Shown here in pieces: positions 56,204 through 64,000 of a stretch of DNA of 64,000 bases. Numbering within the stretch: the stretch's first letter is position 1; the number at the start of each line of letters is the position of its first letter. Below the pieces are notes generated by a model, which was given only the letters and a program-made list of their open reading frames with translations, made no database searches and was not told the origin of the DNA. Made by a program: the position numbers and the translations under genes. The DNA comes from Pelagibacterium lacus (GTDB lineage Bacteria > Pseudomonadota > Alphaproteobacteria > Rhizobiales > Devosiaceae), in assembly GCF_003345525.1 (NCBI RefSeq), contig NZ_QQNH01000007.1, positions 1 to 64,000 of the forward strand, given 5' to 3'.

Positions 56204-58891
56204 TCAGCCCAGGCCGAGCCGCCTCTGCCACCAGCCGGCCTTCTTGGGCTTGGCCTCGCCTTCCTGCTCGCCCGACGACGAAACCACGATCTCGTCGGCC
56301 GGCACGGATTTCTTGGCCCGTGCGGGGGCGGCTTCGGGCTCCGGCTCGGCGACGGTGCTGTCTGCCGCAGGCGCGGGTTCGACGGCAGCAGCCGCTTCGG
56401 GGGCAGGGGCCGGCTCGGGCTCGGCCGGCGCGGCAGGGATGGCCTCCGCTATGGCTTCGGGCTCGGCCTTGACCACCTTCTTGCGCGGCGCGCGGGTCCG
56501 CTTGACCGGAGCCTTGGCTTCGGTTTCCTCGGCCTTCTCCGGCTCGGACTGGGCCGGCGCTTCGCTCACGGCTTCCGCTTCGACCTCCTTGGCGGCGGCG
56601 GGTTTGCGGGTGCGGCGCCGGCGCGGTTTTTCCTCGGGCTCGGGCGCGTCCGCAATAACGGCCTCTGGCTCGGACGCAACCGGCTCGGCTTCGATGGCCG
56701 CTGCCTCGGCCGGAGCTTCGGGCGCGCTTTCCTCGACCGCCGTCATGGCATCGGTATCGCTGACAGCGACATCGTCGGCGCTTTCGCTGTCGGATTCGTC
56801 CGCCTCGGCGCCGGCTTCGACCATGTCCTGCGGGCGCTTGTTGCGGCGGCCGCCGCGGCGCCCACGCCGCCTGCGCTTGCGCGGCTGGTCGTCGTCATCC
56901 TCGGACTCGGCGGTGGCATCGGCGTGCAACTCGTCCTCGGTATCGCCCGATTCCGCATCCGGCGTCGCGACTTCGCTGGCTTCCACCGGCTGCTCGCTGC
57001 CATTGCCGCCCCGCCGCCGGCGCCGGCGGCGCCTGTTGCGTCCGTTCTCGCGCTCGCCCGATGCCTCCTCTACGGTTTCGGGTTCGGAATCGGCTTCCTC
57101 TTCTTCCACCTCGACTTCGGGCTCGTCATAATCGTCCATCGAGGCGGCGTCGGCGCGAATATGCTGGACCGGCGCTGCAACGACCGGCGCGCGCGTCTCG
57201 CCACGCTCGATATTGAACTGGTTGCCCACCAATCCCGACTGCGCCGAAACGGTGATCGACAGCCCGTATTTGGCTTCGAGCGCCGTCAGCGTATCGCGCT
57301 TGGTGTTGAGGATATAGAGCGCCACATCGGTCGGCATGTTGACGTTGATCGACTGGCCGGGCTTGCGAAGCACATGATCCTCGACGGCGCGCATGATCAT
57401 CAGCGCCAGAGAGGAAACCGAACGCACCAGCCCCGTGCCCGCGCAGGTGGGGCAGGTATGGGTCGAGCTTTCCAGAACGCCGAAACGGATGCGCTGGCGG
57501 CTCATTTCCAAGAGGCCGAAATGGCTGATATGGCCGACCTGGATGCGCGCGCGGTCGTTCTTGAGGCAATCCTTGAGCTTGCGCTCCACCGCCCTGTTGT
57601 TGCGCTTCTCCTCCATGTCGATGAAGTCGATAACGATGAGGCCGGCGAGGTCGCGCAGGCGCAACTGGCGCGAGATTTCCTCCGCCGCTTCCAGGTTGGT
57701 CTGGAGCGCGGTGTCCTCGATATTGTGTTCCTTGGTGGCGCGGCCCGAGTTCACGTCGATGGAGACCAGGGCCTCGGTCGGATTGATCACGATATAGCCG
57801 CCCGAGGGCAGGGTGACCTGCGGATGGAACATCGAATCGAGCTGGGATTCGACATTGAAGCGCGAGAAGATCGGCGCATCATCGCGATAAGCCTGCACAT
57901 TCTTGGAATGGCTCGGCATGATCATGCGCATGAAGTCCTTGGCTTCGCGATACCCAGCATCGCCGGCGACGAGAACTTCGTTGATGTCCTTGTTGTAGAG
58001 ATCGCGGATCGTGCGCTTGATCAGGCTGCCTTCCTCATAAACGAGGCAGGGGGCAGAGGATTCCAGCGTCAGCGTGCGCACGTTCTCCCACAGGCGCATC
58101 AGATATTCGAAGTCGCGCTTGACCTCGGCCTTGGTGCGCGAGGCGCCGGCCGTGCGCAGGATGACGCCCATGCCCTGCGGCACCTCGAGGTCGGTGGCGA
58201 TTTCCCGCAGCCGCTTGCGGTCGGCGGCGCTGGTGATCTTGCGCGAAATGCCGCCGCCCCGGGCGGTGTTGGGCATCAGCACCGAATAGCGGCCGGCCAG
58301 AGACAGATAGGTGGTGAGCGCGGCGCCCTTGTTGCCGCGTTCTTCCTTGACGACCTGGACCAGCAGCACCTGGCGGCGCTTGATCACTTCCTGGATCTTG
58401 TAGCGGCGCTGATTGCGGCGCGGGCGCTCCTGCAGGTCTTCGAGGGCATCGCCCTCGCCGATCTGCTCGACCTTCTTGGTCTCGCGCGGCGCGCCATTGT
58501 CACCGTTATCGCCGTTGTCTTCGCCGTCCTCGTCCTCGCCATCGGCGGAATCGTCGAGGGCGCTGTCCTCCTGCTCTTCCTCCTCGGCCTCTTCCATCTG
58601 CGCCTCTTCTTCGGCGCGCATCAGGGCCTCGCGGTCGGCGACAGGGATCTGGTAGTAGTCGGGATGGATTTCGGAGAAGGCGAGGAAGCCGTGGCGGTTG
58701 CCGCCATATTCGACGAAGGCGGCCTGCAATGAGGGCTCGACCCGCGTCACCTTGGCGAGATAGATATTCCCCCGCAATTGCCGCCGTTCGGCGGATTCGA
58801 AATCGAATTCCTCGAGTTTGTTGCCGCTAGTGACAACGATCCGTGTTTCTTCCGGGTGGGTGGCATCCACCAACATTCTTTTTGTGGCCAT
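56204..58891 (-). CDS. rne: Ribonuclease E/G (degradosome endonuclease)
   Basis: An 895-residue endonuclease. The S1 part (LRGNIYLAKVTRVEPSLQAA) is split by an acidic insert (EEAEEEEQEDSALDDSADGE), as in other alphaproteobacterial RNase E. The DNase-I-like part has EALVSIDVNSGRATK and GLIVIDFIDMEEKRNN with catalytic Asp residues, and CPTCAGTG is the zinc link. The C-terminal ~330 residues are low-complexity Arg/Glu/Pro-rich, the degradosome scaffold. It initiates bulk mRNA decay. Confidence 0.96.
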   Translation of the reverse strand: MATKRMLVDATHPEETRIVVTSGNKLEEFDFESAERRQLRGNIYLAKVTRVEPSLQAAFVEYGGNRHGFLAFSEIHPDYYQIPVADREALMRAEEEAQMEEAEEEEQEDSALDDSADGEDEDGEDNGDNGDNGAPRETKKVEQIGEGDALEDLQERPRRNQRRYKIQEVIKRRQVLLVQVVKEERGNKGAALTTYLSLAGRYSVLMPNTARGGGISRKITSAADRKRLREIATDLEVPQGMGVILRTAGASRTKAEVKRDFEYLMRLWENVRTLTLESSAPCLVYEEGSLIKRTIRDLYNKDINEVLVAGDAGYREAKDFMRMIMPSHSKNVQAYRDDAPIFSRFNVESQLDSMFHPQVTLPSGGYIVINPTEALVSIDVNSGRATKEHNIEDTALQTNLEAAEEISRQLRLRDLAGLIVIDFIDMEEKRNNRAVERKLKDCLKNDRARIQVGHISHFGLLEMSRQRIRFGVLESSTHTCPTCAGTGLVRSVSSLALMIMRAVEDHVLRKPGQSINVNMPTDVALYILNTKRDTLTALEAKYGLSITVSAQSGLVGNQFNIERGETRAPVVAAPVQHIRADAASMDDYDEPEVEVEEEEADSEPETVEEASGERENGRNRRRRRRRRGGNGSEQPVEASEVATPDAESGDTEDELHADATAESEDDDDQPRKRRRRGRRGGRRNKRPQDMVEAGAEADESDSESADDVAVSDTDAMTAVEESAPEAPAEAAAIEAEPVASEPEAVIADAPEPEEKPRRRRTRKPAAAKEVEAEAVSEAPAQSEPEKAEETEAKAPVKRTRAPRKKVVKAEPEAIAEAIPAAPAEPEPAPAPEAAAAVEPAPAADSTVAEPEPEAAPARAKKSVPADEIVVSSSGEQEGEAKPKKAGWWQRRLGLG

Positions 58892-59415
58892 AAAAAATTA
58901 CTCCGCGCACTCGCGCGCCGCGTCCGAACCGCCATTCGGGCGGTTGGCCAGCGCCATGCGAGGCGAATGACAGTATGGGATCGACGCCGCAGGCGTCGGG
59001 TACGGAGGGGAAAGGGGCCGAGAGGAGATTGCTGCCCAACCCGCGGCGTGCCGGACGATCCATGCTGCCGCTTGTCAGAGAAGAACCCATTCGACCTCGT
59101 CCTTGCGGACGCGCGCTGTCGCCGCGTCCAATCGGATCGCCGAAAACGCGGTGATCCGAAGATTCCTAGTCGGTGCAGTCGCGCGTCATGTGTCCTTGTC
59201 ACCGCTGGCCGTTTCCAAAGGGCCGGGTGGACATCGCCGCAGACTCTAAAGAGCACCGCATTACAGTCCTTACGAGTGTTGCCAGGACTTGGCAAGAGTC
59301 AATGTCGCAGACCCACCGTGCCGCAGATGTGGCGGGCGTCCTCTATAAGTTCAAGCTGTCCCTTGCCTATTTTCGCCCAAGAATCGCATAAGGTGCGCGA
59401 CAACTGGAGTATTCG
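58892..59415. promoter_or_regulatory. Long rne leader and divergent promoter region
   Basis: About 525 bases with no supported ORF between divergent rne and amidase genes. It contains a perfect 7-bp hairpin CGACGCC-GCA-GGCGTCG at 58982-58998, 90 bases upstream of rne. RNase E is autoregulated through its own 5' leader in enterobacteria, and a long leader here would allow the same; that is inference. Confidence 0.5.
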
Positions 59416-60669
59416 ATGACCTTTCTGGCTGCCCGCGCCCGGCTGATCGTGCCATTCCTGATCGTGGTTTTCCTGACCGCTGGCCTCGCCGCGGCCCAGG
59501 AGGTTCCGCCCGAGCCCGAGGCGACTCTGGTGGAGGCCGGCGACATCCCCACGCTGCTCGACTCGCGCGTGACGACGACGCAGGACCGGGCAAGGCTGGT
59601 GCTCGATCTCACGGGGACAACCGAGTTCGGCGTGCACACACTTGCCGATCCCATGCGGGTCGTCGTCGAGTTGCGGGCGCAGAGCGAGGATGACGCCACC
59701 CCGACCGCGCCCAGCGGCGAGGGGCTGGTCTCGGGCTATTCGAAAGGCCCCGCTGGCACCGATCGCGTGCGGGTGGAACTGGCCCTCGCCGCCCCGGTCC
59801 AGGTGCAGCAATCCTATATCCTGGAGGCCTTCGAGGACCAGCCGGCGCGGCTGGTGATCGATCTCGTGCCCGATAGCGAGGCGAACTTCCTCGCCAATGT
59901 GCAGCGGCCCGACGCGGAGACCACAGTGTCGACGGCGGAACTGGCGACCCCCGAGACTGCGCCCGGGGAGACGACCACGGCGGCCTCCGATGTGCGGCCG
60001 CTCATCGTCATCGATCCGGGGCATGGTGGGGTGGATGGTGGCGCGCGGGCCTCCAACGGGCTGGAAGAAAAAAATATCGTCCTCGCCTTCGCCCTGAAAC
60101 TCCAGAGCCTGCTGGTGGAGACCGGACAGTTCGACGTGGCCCTGACCCGGGACACCGATGTTTTCCTGACCCTCTCGGAAAGGGTCAGCCTGGCGCGGCA
60201 GAACCGGGCCGATCTCTTCATCTCGCTGCATGCGGATTCCTTCGACCAGCCGGACGTACGCGGCGCGAGCATCTATACGCGCGGCGACCTGGCAACTAGC
60301 GAGATCGATCGGGTTCTGGCCGAAAACGAGAACCGCGCCGACCTCATCGCGGGCTTCAATCCGCCCGAGGAGGCGGCGGCCGTCAGCGCGCTGCTCGATC
60401 TCATGAGCCGCACGACGCGGCGGCAGTCCTATCTGGCCGGCCAGGCCCTCATCGACCAGCTCGAACCTTCGGTGCAATTGCGCCGGTTCCCGCTGCGCCA
60501 GGCGGATTTCTTCGTGCTCAATTCGCCTGATGTGCCCTCGGTGCTGATCGAGCTCGGTTTCCTTTCCAACGCCGACGATACCGAAAACCTCACCACCGAC
60601 GCCTGGCTCGACCGGGTGGCGGCGGCGCTGGCGCGCGGCATCGCGGTTTACGTCGACGGACAGAGCTAG
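59416..60669 (+). CDS. N-acetylmuramoyl-L-alanine amidase (AMIN + Amidase_3)
   Basis: A 417-residue periplasmic amidase with a signal peptide (to LAAAQ), an AMIN domain (about residues 45-150) that binds peptidoglycan or the divisome, and an Amidase_3 zinc domain. VIDPGHGGVDGGARASNG has the first His, LFISLHADSFDQPDVRGAS the second, and VLIELGFLSNADDTENLTTD the catalytic Glu. It cleaves the amide between MurNAc and the peptide during cell separation. A GC-rich palindrome (60673-60689) follows. Confidence 0.95.
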   Translation: MTFLAARARLIVPFLIVVFLTAGLAAAQEVPPEPEATLVEAGDIPTLLDSRVTTTQDRARLVLDLTGTTEFGVHTLADPMRVVVELRAQSEDDATPTAPSGEGLVSGYSKGPAGTDRVRVELALAAPVQVQQSYILEAFEDQPARLVIDLVPDSEANFLANVQRPDAETTVSTAELATPETAPGETTTAASDVRPLIVIDPGHGGVDGGARASNGLEEKNIVLAFALKLQSLLVETGQFDVALTRDTDVFLTLSERVSLARQNRADLFISLHADSFDQPDVRGASIYTRGDLATSEIDRVLAENENRADLIAGFNPPEEAAAVSALLDLMSRTTRRQSYLAGQALIDQLEPSVQLRRFPLRQADFFVLNSPDVPSVLIELGFLSNADDTENLTTDAWLDRVAAALARGIAVYVDGQS

Positions 60670-60806
60670 AAGGCCGGCGCAGCGCCGGCACACGGCGTTT
60701 TGACACGGCGAAGCGGGTTTGCCGCCACAATCGGCGCCAAGTCTGCTATTTTCAGGATTCGGCAGATTCACTTCGCGGCGGGGCGTCTCGGCAAGGTGAG
60801 ACCTTT

Positions 60807-63221
60807 ATGTTTCGACTACTGAGCTGGCTGTTCGGTCTCGGCGCCTTTGCGGGCCTCGTCGCATTGGGTGGCGTGTCCTATTATGTCTGGATGGTCAGCC
60901 GCGATCTGCCCGACTACACGGTGCTGCAGGATTACCAGCCCGCCGTCACCACGCGCGTGCATGCGGCCGATGGCACGCTGCTGGCGGAATATGCGATCGA
61001 GCGCCGCCTGTTCCAGCCCATCGGAACCATCCCGCCCAAGGTGATCGATGCCTTCCTCGCCGCGGAAGACGCCAATTTCTACGACCATTTCGGGATCGAT
61101 CTGGGCGGCGTGGTGCGCGCCATGCGCGATAACGTCCTCGAGGCGGTCGATGGCGGCTCGGGGCTGGTGGGCGCGTCGACCATCACCCAGCAGGTGGCCA
61201 AGAACTTCCTCCTCACCTCCGACCAGACCTGGGATCGCAAGATTCGCGAAGCCATCCTGGCGCTGCGCATCGAGGACACGCTGTCCAAGGACGAGATTCT
61301 CGAGCTCTATCTCAACGAGATCTATCTCGGCATGGGGTCCTACGGCGTCGCGGCGGCGGCGCTCAACTATTTCGACAAGGCGCTTTACGAGCTCGACTAT
61401 GCCGAGATCGCCTATCTCGCCGCCCTGCCCAAGGGGCCGACCAACTACCATCCTTTCCGCCGCCCTGAAGCGGCGATCGAGCGGCGCAACTGGGTGCTCG
61501 ACCGCATGGTGGAGACGGGCGCGCTGACCGCCCAGGCGGCGAGCGCCTACAAGGCGGAAAACCTCAACGTCATCCCCCGGCAGGCGGGCTCGCAACTCTA
61601 TTCGGCGGAATATTTCACCGAGGAAGTGCGCCGCCAGATCGCCTCGCTCTATGGCAGCAGCGAACTCTATGAGGGCGGGCTGTCGGTGCGGACCTCGCTC
61701 GATCCCCAGATGCAGCTTCATGCGCGCCGGGCGCTGATGGAGGGGCTGATCGCCTTCGACCAGCGCCGGGGCTTCCATGGCGTCGAGGCGACCATCGAAC
61801 TGGGCGAGGACTGGGGGCTGAACCTGGCGCAGATCCAGCCGCTCACCGACGTGCCCGAATGGACCCTCGCCGTCATACTGGCGACGGAAAGCAACAGCGC
61901 CCGCATCGGCCTGCGGCCGATCATCGATGTCGATGGACGCGTCGACAGCGCGCGGATAACGGGTCAGGTGCCCGGTTCCGCCGTCTCATGGATCAGCCAG
62001 CCGCTCGGGCAGGTGCTGAGCGTCGGCGACGTGGTCTATGTCGAGCCGGTGGCCGGGCAGGAGGGCATCTATACCCTGCGCCAGGTGCCCGAGATCGAGG
62101 GCGGCATCGTCGCCATGGACCCGCGCACCGGCCGCGTCCTCGCGCTGGTCGGGGGGTTTTCCTTTGCCGAAAGCGAATTCAACCGCGCCACCCAGGCCAT
62201 GCGCCAGCCGGGCTCGGCCTTCAAGCCGCTGGTCTATGCCGCCGCGCTCGACAATGGCTATACCCCGGCCTCGGTGGTGCTCGACGCCCCGCTCCGGGTG
62301 GTCAATGCGGACGGCTCGGTGTGGCAGCCGGAAAACTATGCCCGGCAGTTCTATGGCCCGCAGACCCTGCGGCGCGGCATCGAATTGTCGCGCAACGTGA
62401 TGACGGTGCGGCTGGCCCAGGACCTGGGCATGCCGATGATCGAGGAATATGCGCGCCTGTTCGGGGTTTATGAAGACATGCCCCACGTGCTCGCCATGGC
62501 GCTGGGGGCGGGGGAAACCACCGTGCTCCGCCTCACCGCCGCCTATGCGACCATGGCCAATGGCGGGCGCAGGATCACCCCCACGCTGATCGACCGCATC
62601 CAGGACCGCTATGGGGACACCATCTATCGCCATGACGAGCGCATATGCGATGGCTGCGACCAGCCCGATTGGCACGGGCAGGGGGCGCCTCTGCTGATCG
62701 ACAGCCGCCAGCAGGTTCTCGATCCAATGACGGCCTATCAGATCACCTCGATGATGGAAGGCGTCGTCCAGCGCGGCACCGGCACCGCCCTGCGGGCCCT
62801 GGGACGCCCGGTGGCGGGCAAGACCGGCACCACCAACGACTACAAGGACGCATGGTTCGTGGGGTTCACCCCCGAACTGGCGGTGGGCGTCTATGTCGGC
62901 TACGATACGCCGCGCTCCATGGGCAGTTCCTCGACCGGGGGCGAACTGGCGGCGCCCGTCGTGGCCGATTTCCTCGCTGCGGCGCTCGAAGGAGTGCCGG
63001 CCTCGCAGTTCACCATGCCGCAGGGCATGCACCGGGACTGGATCGATCCGCGCTCTGGCGTCGAGATCGTCGCCGGCGGGTCGGGCATCCAGGAGGCCTT
63101 CAAGCCGGGGACCGGCCCCAATGCCAGGACATCGGTGATCGGCCTCGATTCGGCAGCCTTCGACAATATCCAGACCGGGGCGACCGGGCAGCCCAGCTTC
63201 GGCACCGGAGGGCTGTTCTGA
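60807..63221 (+). CDS. mrcA: Penicillin-binding protein 1A (bifunctional transglycosylase/transpeptidase)
   Basis: An 804-residue class A PBP with one N-terminal transmembrane helix. GT51 part: AAEDANFYDHFGIDLGG with catalytic Glu, GASTITQQVAKNFLLT and KDEILELYLNEIYLG. Transpeptidase part: Ser470 in RQPGSAFKPLVYAAAL (SxxK), LSRNVMTVRLAQ (SxN) and AGKTGTTNDYKDAWFV (KTG). An OB-like insert lies between them. It polymerises and crosslinks peptidoglycan. It is 137 bases after the amidase gene. Confidence 0.97.
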   Translation: MFRLLSWLFGLGAFAGLVALGGVSYYVWMVSRDLPDYTVLQDYQPAVTTRVHAADGTLLAEYAIERRLFQPIGTIPPKVIDAFLAAEDANFYDHFGIDLGGVVRAMRDNVLEAVDGGSGLVGASTITQQVAKNFLLTSDQTWDRKIREAILALRIEDTLSKDEILELYLNEIYLGMGSYGVAAAALNYFDKALYELDYAEIAYLAALPKGPTNYHPFRRPEAAIERRNWVLDRMVETGALTAQAASAYKAENLNVIPRQAGSQLYSAEYFTEEVRRQIASLYGSSELYEGGLSVRTSLDPQMQLHARRALMEGLIAFDQRRGFHGVEATIELGEDWGLNLAQIQPLTDVPEWTLAVILATESNSARIGLRPIIDVDGRVDSARITGQVPGSAVSWISQPLGQVLSVGDVVYVEPVAGQEGIYTLRQVPEIEGGIVAMDPRTGRVLALVGGFSFAESEFNRATQAMRQPGSAFKPLVYAAALDNGYTPASVVLDAPLRVVNADGSVWQPENYARQFYGPQTLRRGIELSRNVMTVRLAQDLGMPMIEEYARLFGVYEDMPHVLAMALGAGETTVLRLTAAYATMANGGRRITPTLIDRIQDRYGDTIYRHDERICDGCDQPDWHGQGAPLLIDSRQQVLDPMTAYQITSMMEGVVQRGTGTALRALGRPVAGKTGTTNDYKDAWFVGFTPELAVGVYVGYDTPRSMGSSSTGGELAAPVVADFLAAALEGVPASQFTMPQGMHRDWIDPRSGVEIVAGGSGIQEAFKPGTGPNARTSVIGLDSAAFDNIQTGATGQPSFGTGGLF

Positions 63222-63294
63222 GCAGCCGGCAGTTGATTGTGGCGGCCAATGCCTTTAAGTCAGCGCCAAGAAAGAACAATGAGCCAAGAGAGTT

Positions 63295-64000
63295 ATGCGC
63301 GCAGACGTTCAGAAGACGGTTGACGAAATCAAGCAGGCCCTAAGCCTGCTGAGGAGGCATCTTTGACTGGGATACAGCCGAAAGACGCCTCGACGCTCTA
63401 AACGCCCAGTCCGAGTCGGGGGATCTGTGGAACGATCCCGAAGCGGCGCGCAAGGTGATGAGCGAGCGCCAGGCGCTTGAAGACGCGATCGTCGCCGTGC
63501 GCACCCTCGAGGGCGGGCTGGCCGACAATCTCGAACTGATCGAACTGGGCGAAGCCGAAGGCGATGACGAGATCGTCGCCGAGGCGGTGGAGGCACTGAC
63601 CGAACTCAAGGCGAGCGCGGCCCGCCAGCGGATCGAGACGCTGCTGTCCGGCGAGGCCGATTCCAACGATTGCTATCTCGAAGTCCATTCCGGGGCCGGG
63701 GGCACCGAGAGCCAGGACTGGGCGCAGATGCTGTTCCGCATGTATACGCGGTGGGCCGAGCGGCGCGGGTTCAAGGTCGAGACCATTGAATACAGCGCCG
63801 GCGAAGAGGCCGGGATCAAGGGCGCGACCATTCTGGTCAAGGGCCATAACGCCTATGGCTGGCTCAAGACCGAAAGCGGCGTGCACCGGCTGGTGCGGAT
63901 TTCGCCCTATGACAGCCAGGCTCGCCGCCATACGAGCTTTTCGAGCGTCTGGGTCTATCCGATGATCGACGATTCGATCGACATCGATGTCAGCGAATCC
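63295..64000 (+). CDS. prfB: Peptide chain release factor 2, start, with programmed +1 frameshift (runs off the window)
   Basis: Frame 0 encodes 23 residues (MRADVQKTVDEIKQALSLLR then RHL) and stops at TGA (63364-63366). Shifting +1 there continues as DWDTAERRLDALNAQSESGD and then the RF2 body (LEVHSGAGGTESQDWAQML, SPYDSQARRHTSFSSVWVYP), open to the window end. The signals for the shift are canonical: AGGAGG, then CTT-TGA-C. The GGQ region is beyond the window. RF2 releases peptides at UGA/UAA and so regulates its own frameshift. Confidence 0.97.
63352..63366 (+). promoter_or_regulatory. prfB programmed +1 frameshift site
   Basis: AGGAGG (63352-63357) is an internal Shine-Dalgarno three bases before the slippery CTT-TGA (63361-63366), with C next. 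This matches the RF2 autoregulatory site: poor UGA termination when RF2 is scarce makes ribosomes slip one base on to GAC. Confidence 0.95.

Noticed and set aside
1-64000. CRISPR arrays, insertion sequences, rRNA operons
   Set aside because: No regularly spaced direct repeats, transposase genes, terminal inverted repeats or rRNA sequences were recognised anywhere in the window.

Overview
The window is GC-rich chromosomal DNA of an alphaproteobacterium in the Hyphomicrobiales (Rhizobiales), most likely a Devosiaceae member such as Devosia or Pelagibacterium. The class-level call rests on a 14-gene nuoA-N operon followed by birA, an RNase J gene and a DUF1467 gene; a B12-dependent class II ribonucleotide reductase; a bacterial NDUFA12 homologue next to a DUF2155 gene; an accB-accC-aat run; and the order rne / amidase / PBP1A / prfB. 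The family-level call is an inference from gene content and style, not from a marker phylogeny.

Layout. 1-3.8 kb: the end of a CysC-type APS kinase, then a minus-strand run (SRPBCC protein, fosmidomycin-resistance-type MFS pump, TerC membrane protein, FMN reductase). 3.85-13.5 kb: an accessory PQQ module made of an ABC ATPase transcribed divergently from a cupredoxin-like protein, a seven-bladed YVTN propeller, an ABC binding protein, an ABC-2 permease, a Tat-type Rieske protein, a PQQ dehydrogenase with the Asp-x-Asp lanthanide signature, a second PQQ-dehydrogenase-like protein that has lost its metal ligands, and a Cys-containing periplasmic protein. 13.5-15 kb: a secreted pentapeptide-repeat protein and a universal stress protein. 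15-17.8 kb: metE, split by a one-base frameshift, behind a stacked control region (palindromic operator, promoter, cobalamin riboswitch, Met-rich leader peptide with hairpin). 17.8-21.8 kb: tRNA-Asn, mobA, a Gly-rich small protein, tRNA-Cys, then a patch of small accessory or decayed genes and an XRE-cupin regulator. 22-24.2 kb: three tandem small outer-membrane beta-barrel proteins. 24.6-42.7 kb: the complex I operon and its followers. 42.7-49 kb: M29 aminopeptidase, a flavoprotein and nrdJ. 49.6-54.8 kb: NDUFA12, DUF2155 and an unknown gene converging on a dsbA-like / aroQ / accB / accC / aat run. 55-64 kb: aminotransferase, rne, amidase, PBP1A and the start of prfB with its programmed +1 frameshift.

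How the parts fit. The PQQ module probably oxidises an alcohol or aldehyde in the periplasm. No cytochrome c gene is present in it, so the Rieske protein is the obvious candidate electron carrier, while the ABC genes match the transporter set known to accompany PQQ-dependent alcohol catabolism. Complex I is encoded completely, with a small coiled-coil ORF inserted between nuoF and nuoG and a separate NDUFA12 assembly/accessory subunit. B12 links two distant loci: nrdJ needs it, and the metE riboswitch should turn the B12-independent methionine synthase off when it is present.

The most novel spots are the PQQ/Rieske module with its degenerate paralogue, the multi-layer metE leader above a frameshifted gene, and an exact 50-bp palindromic element found directly after two unrelated stop codons.
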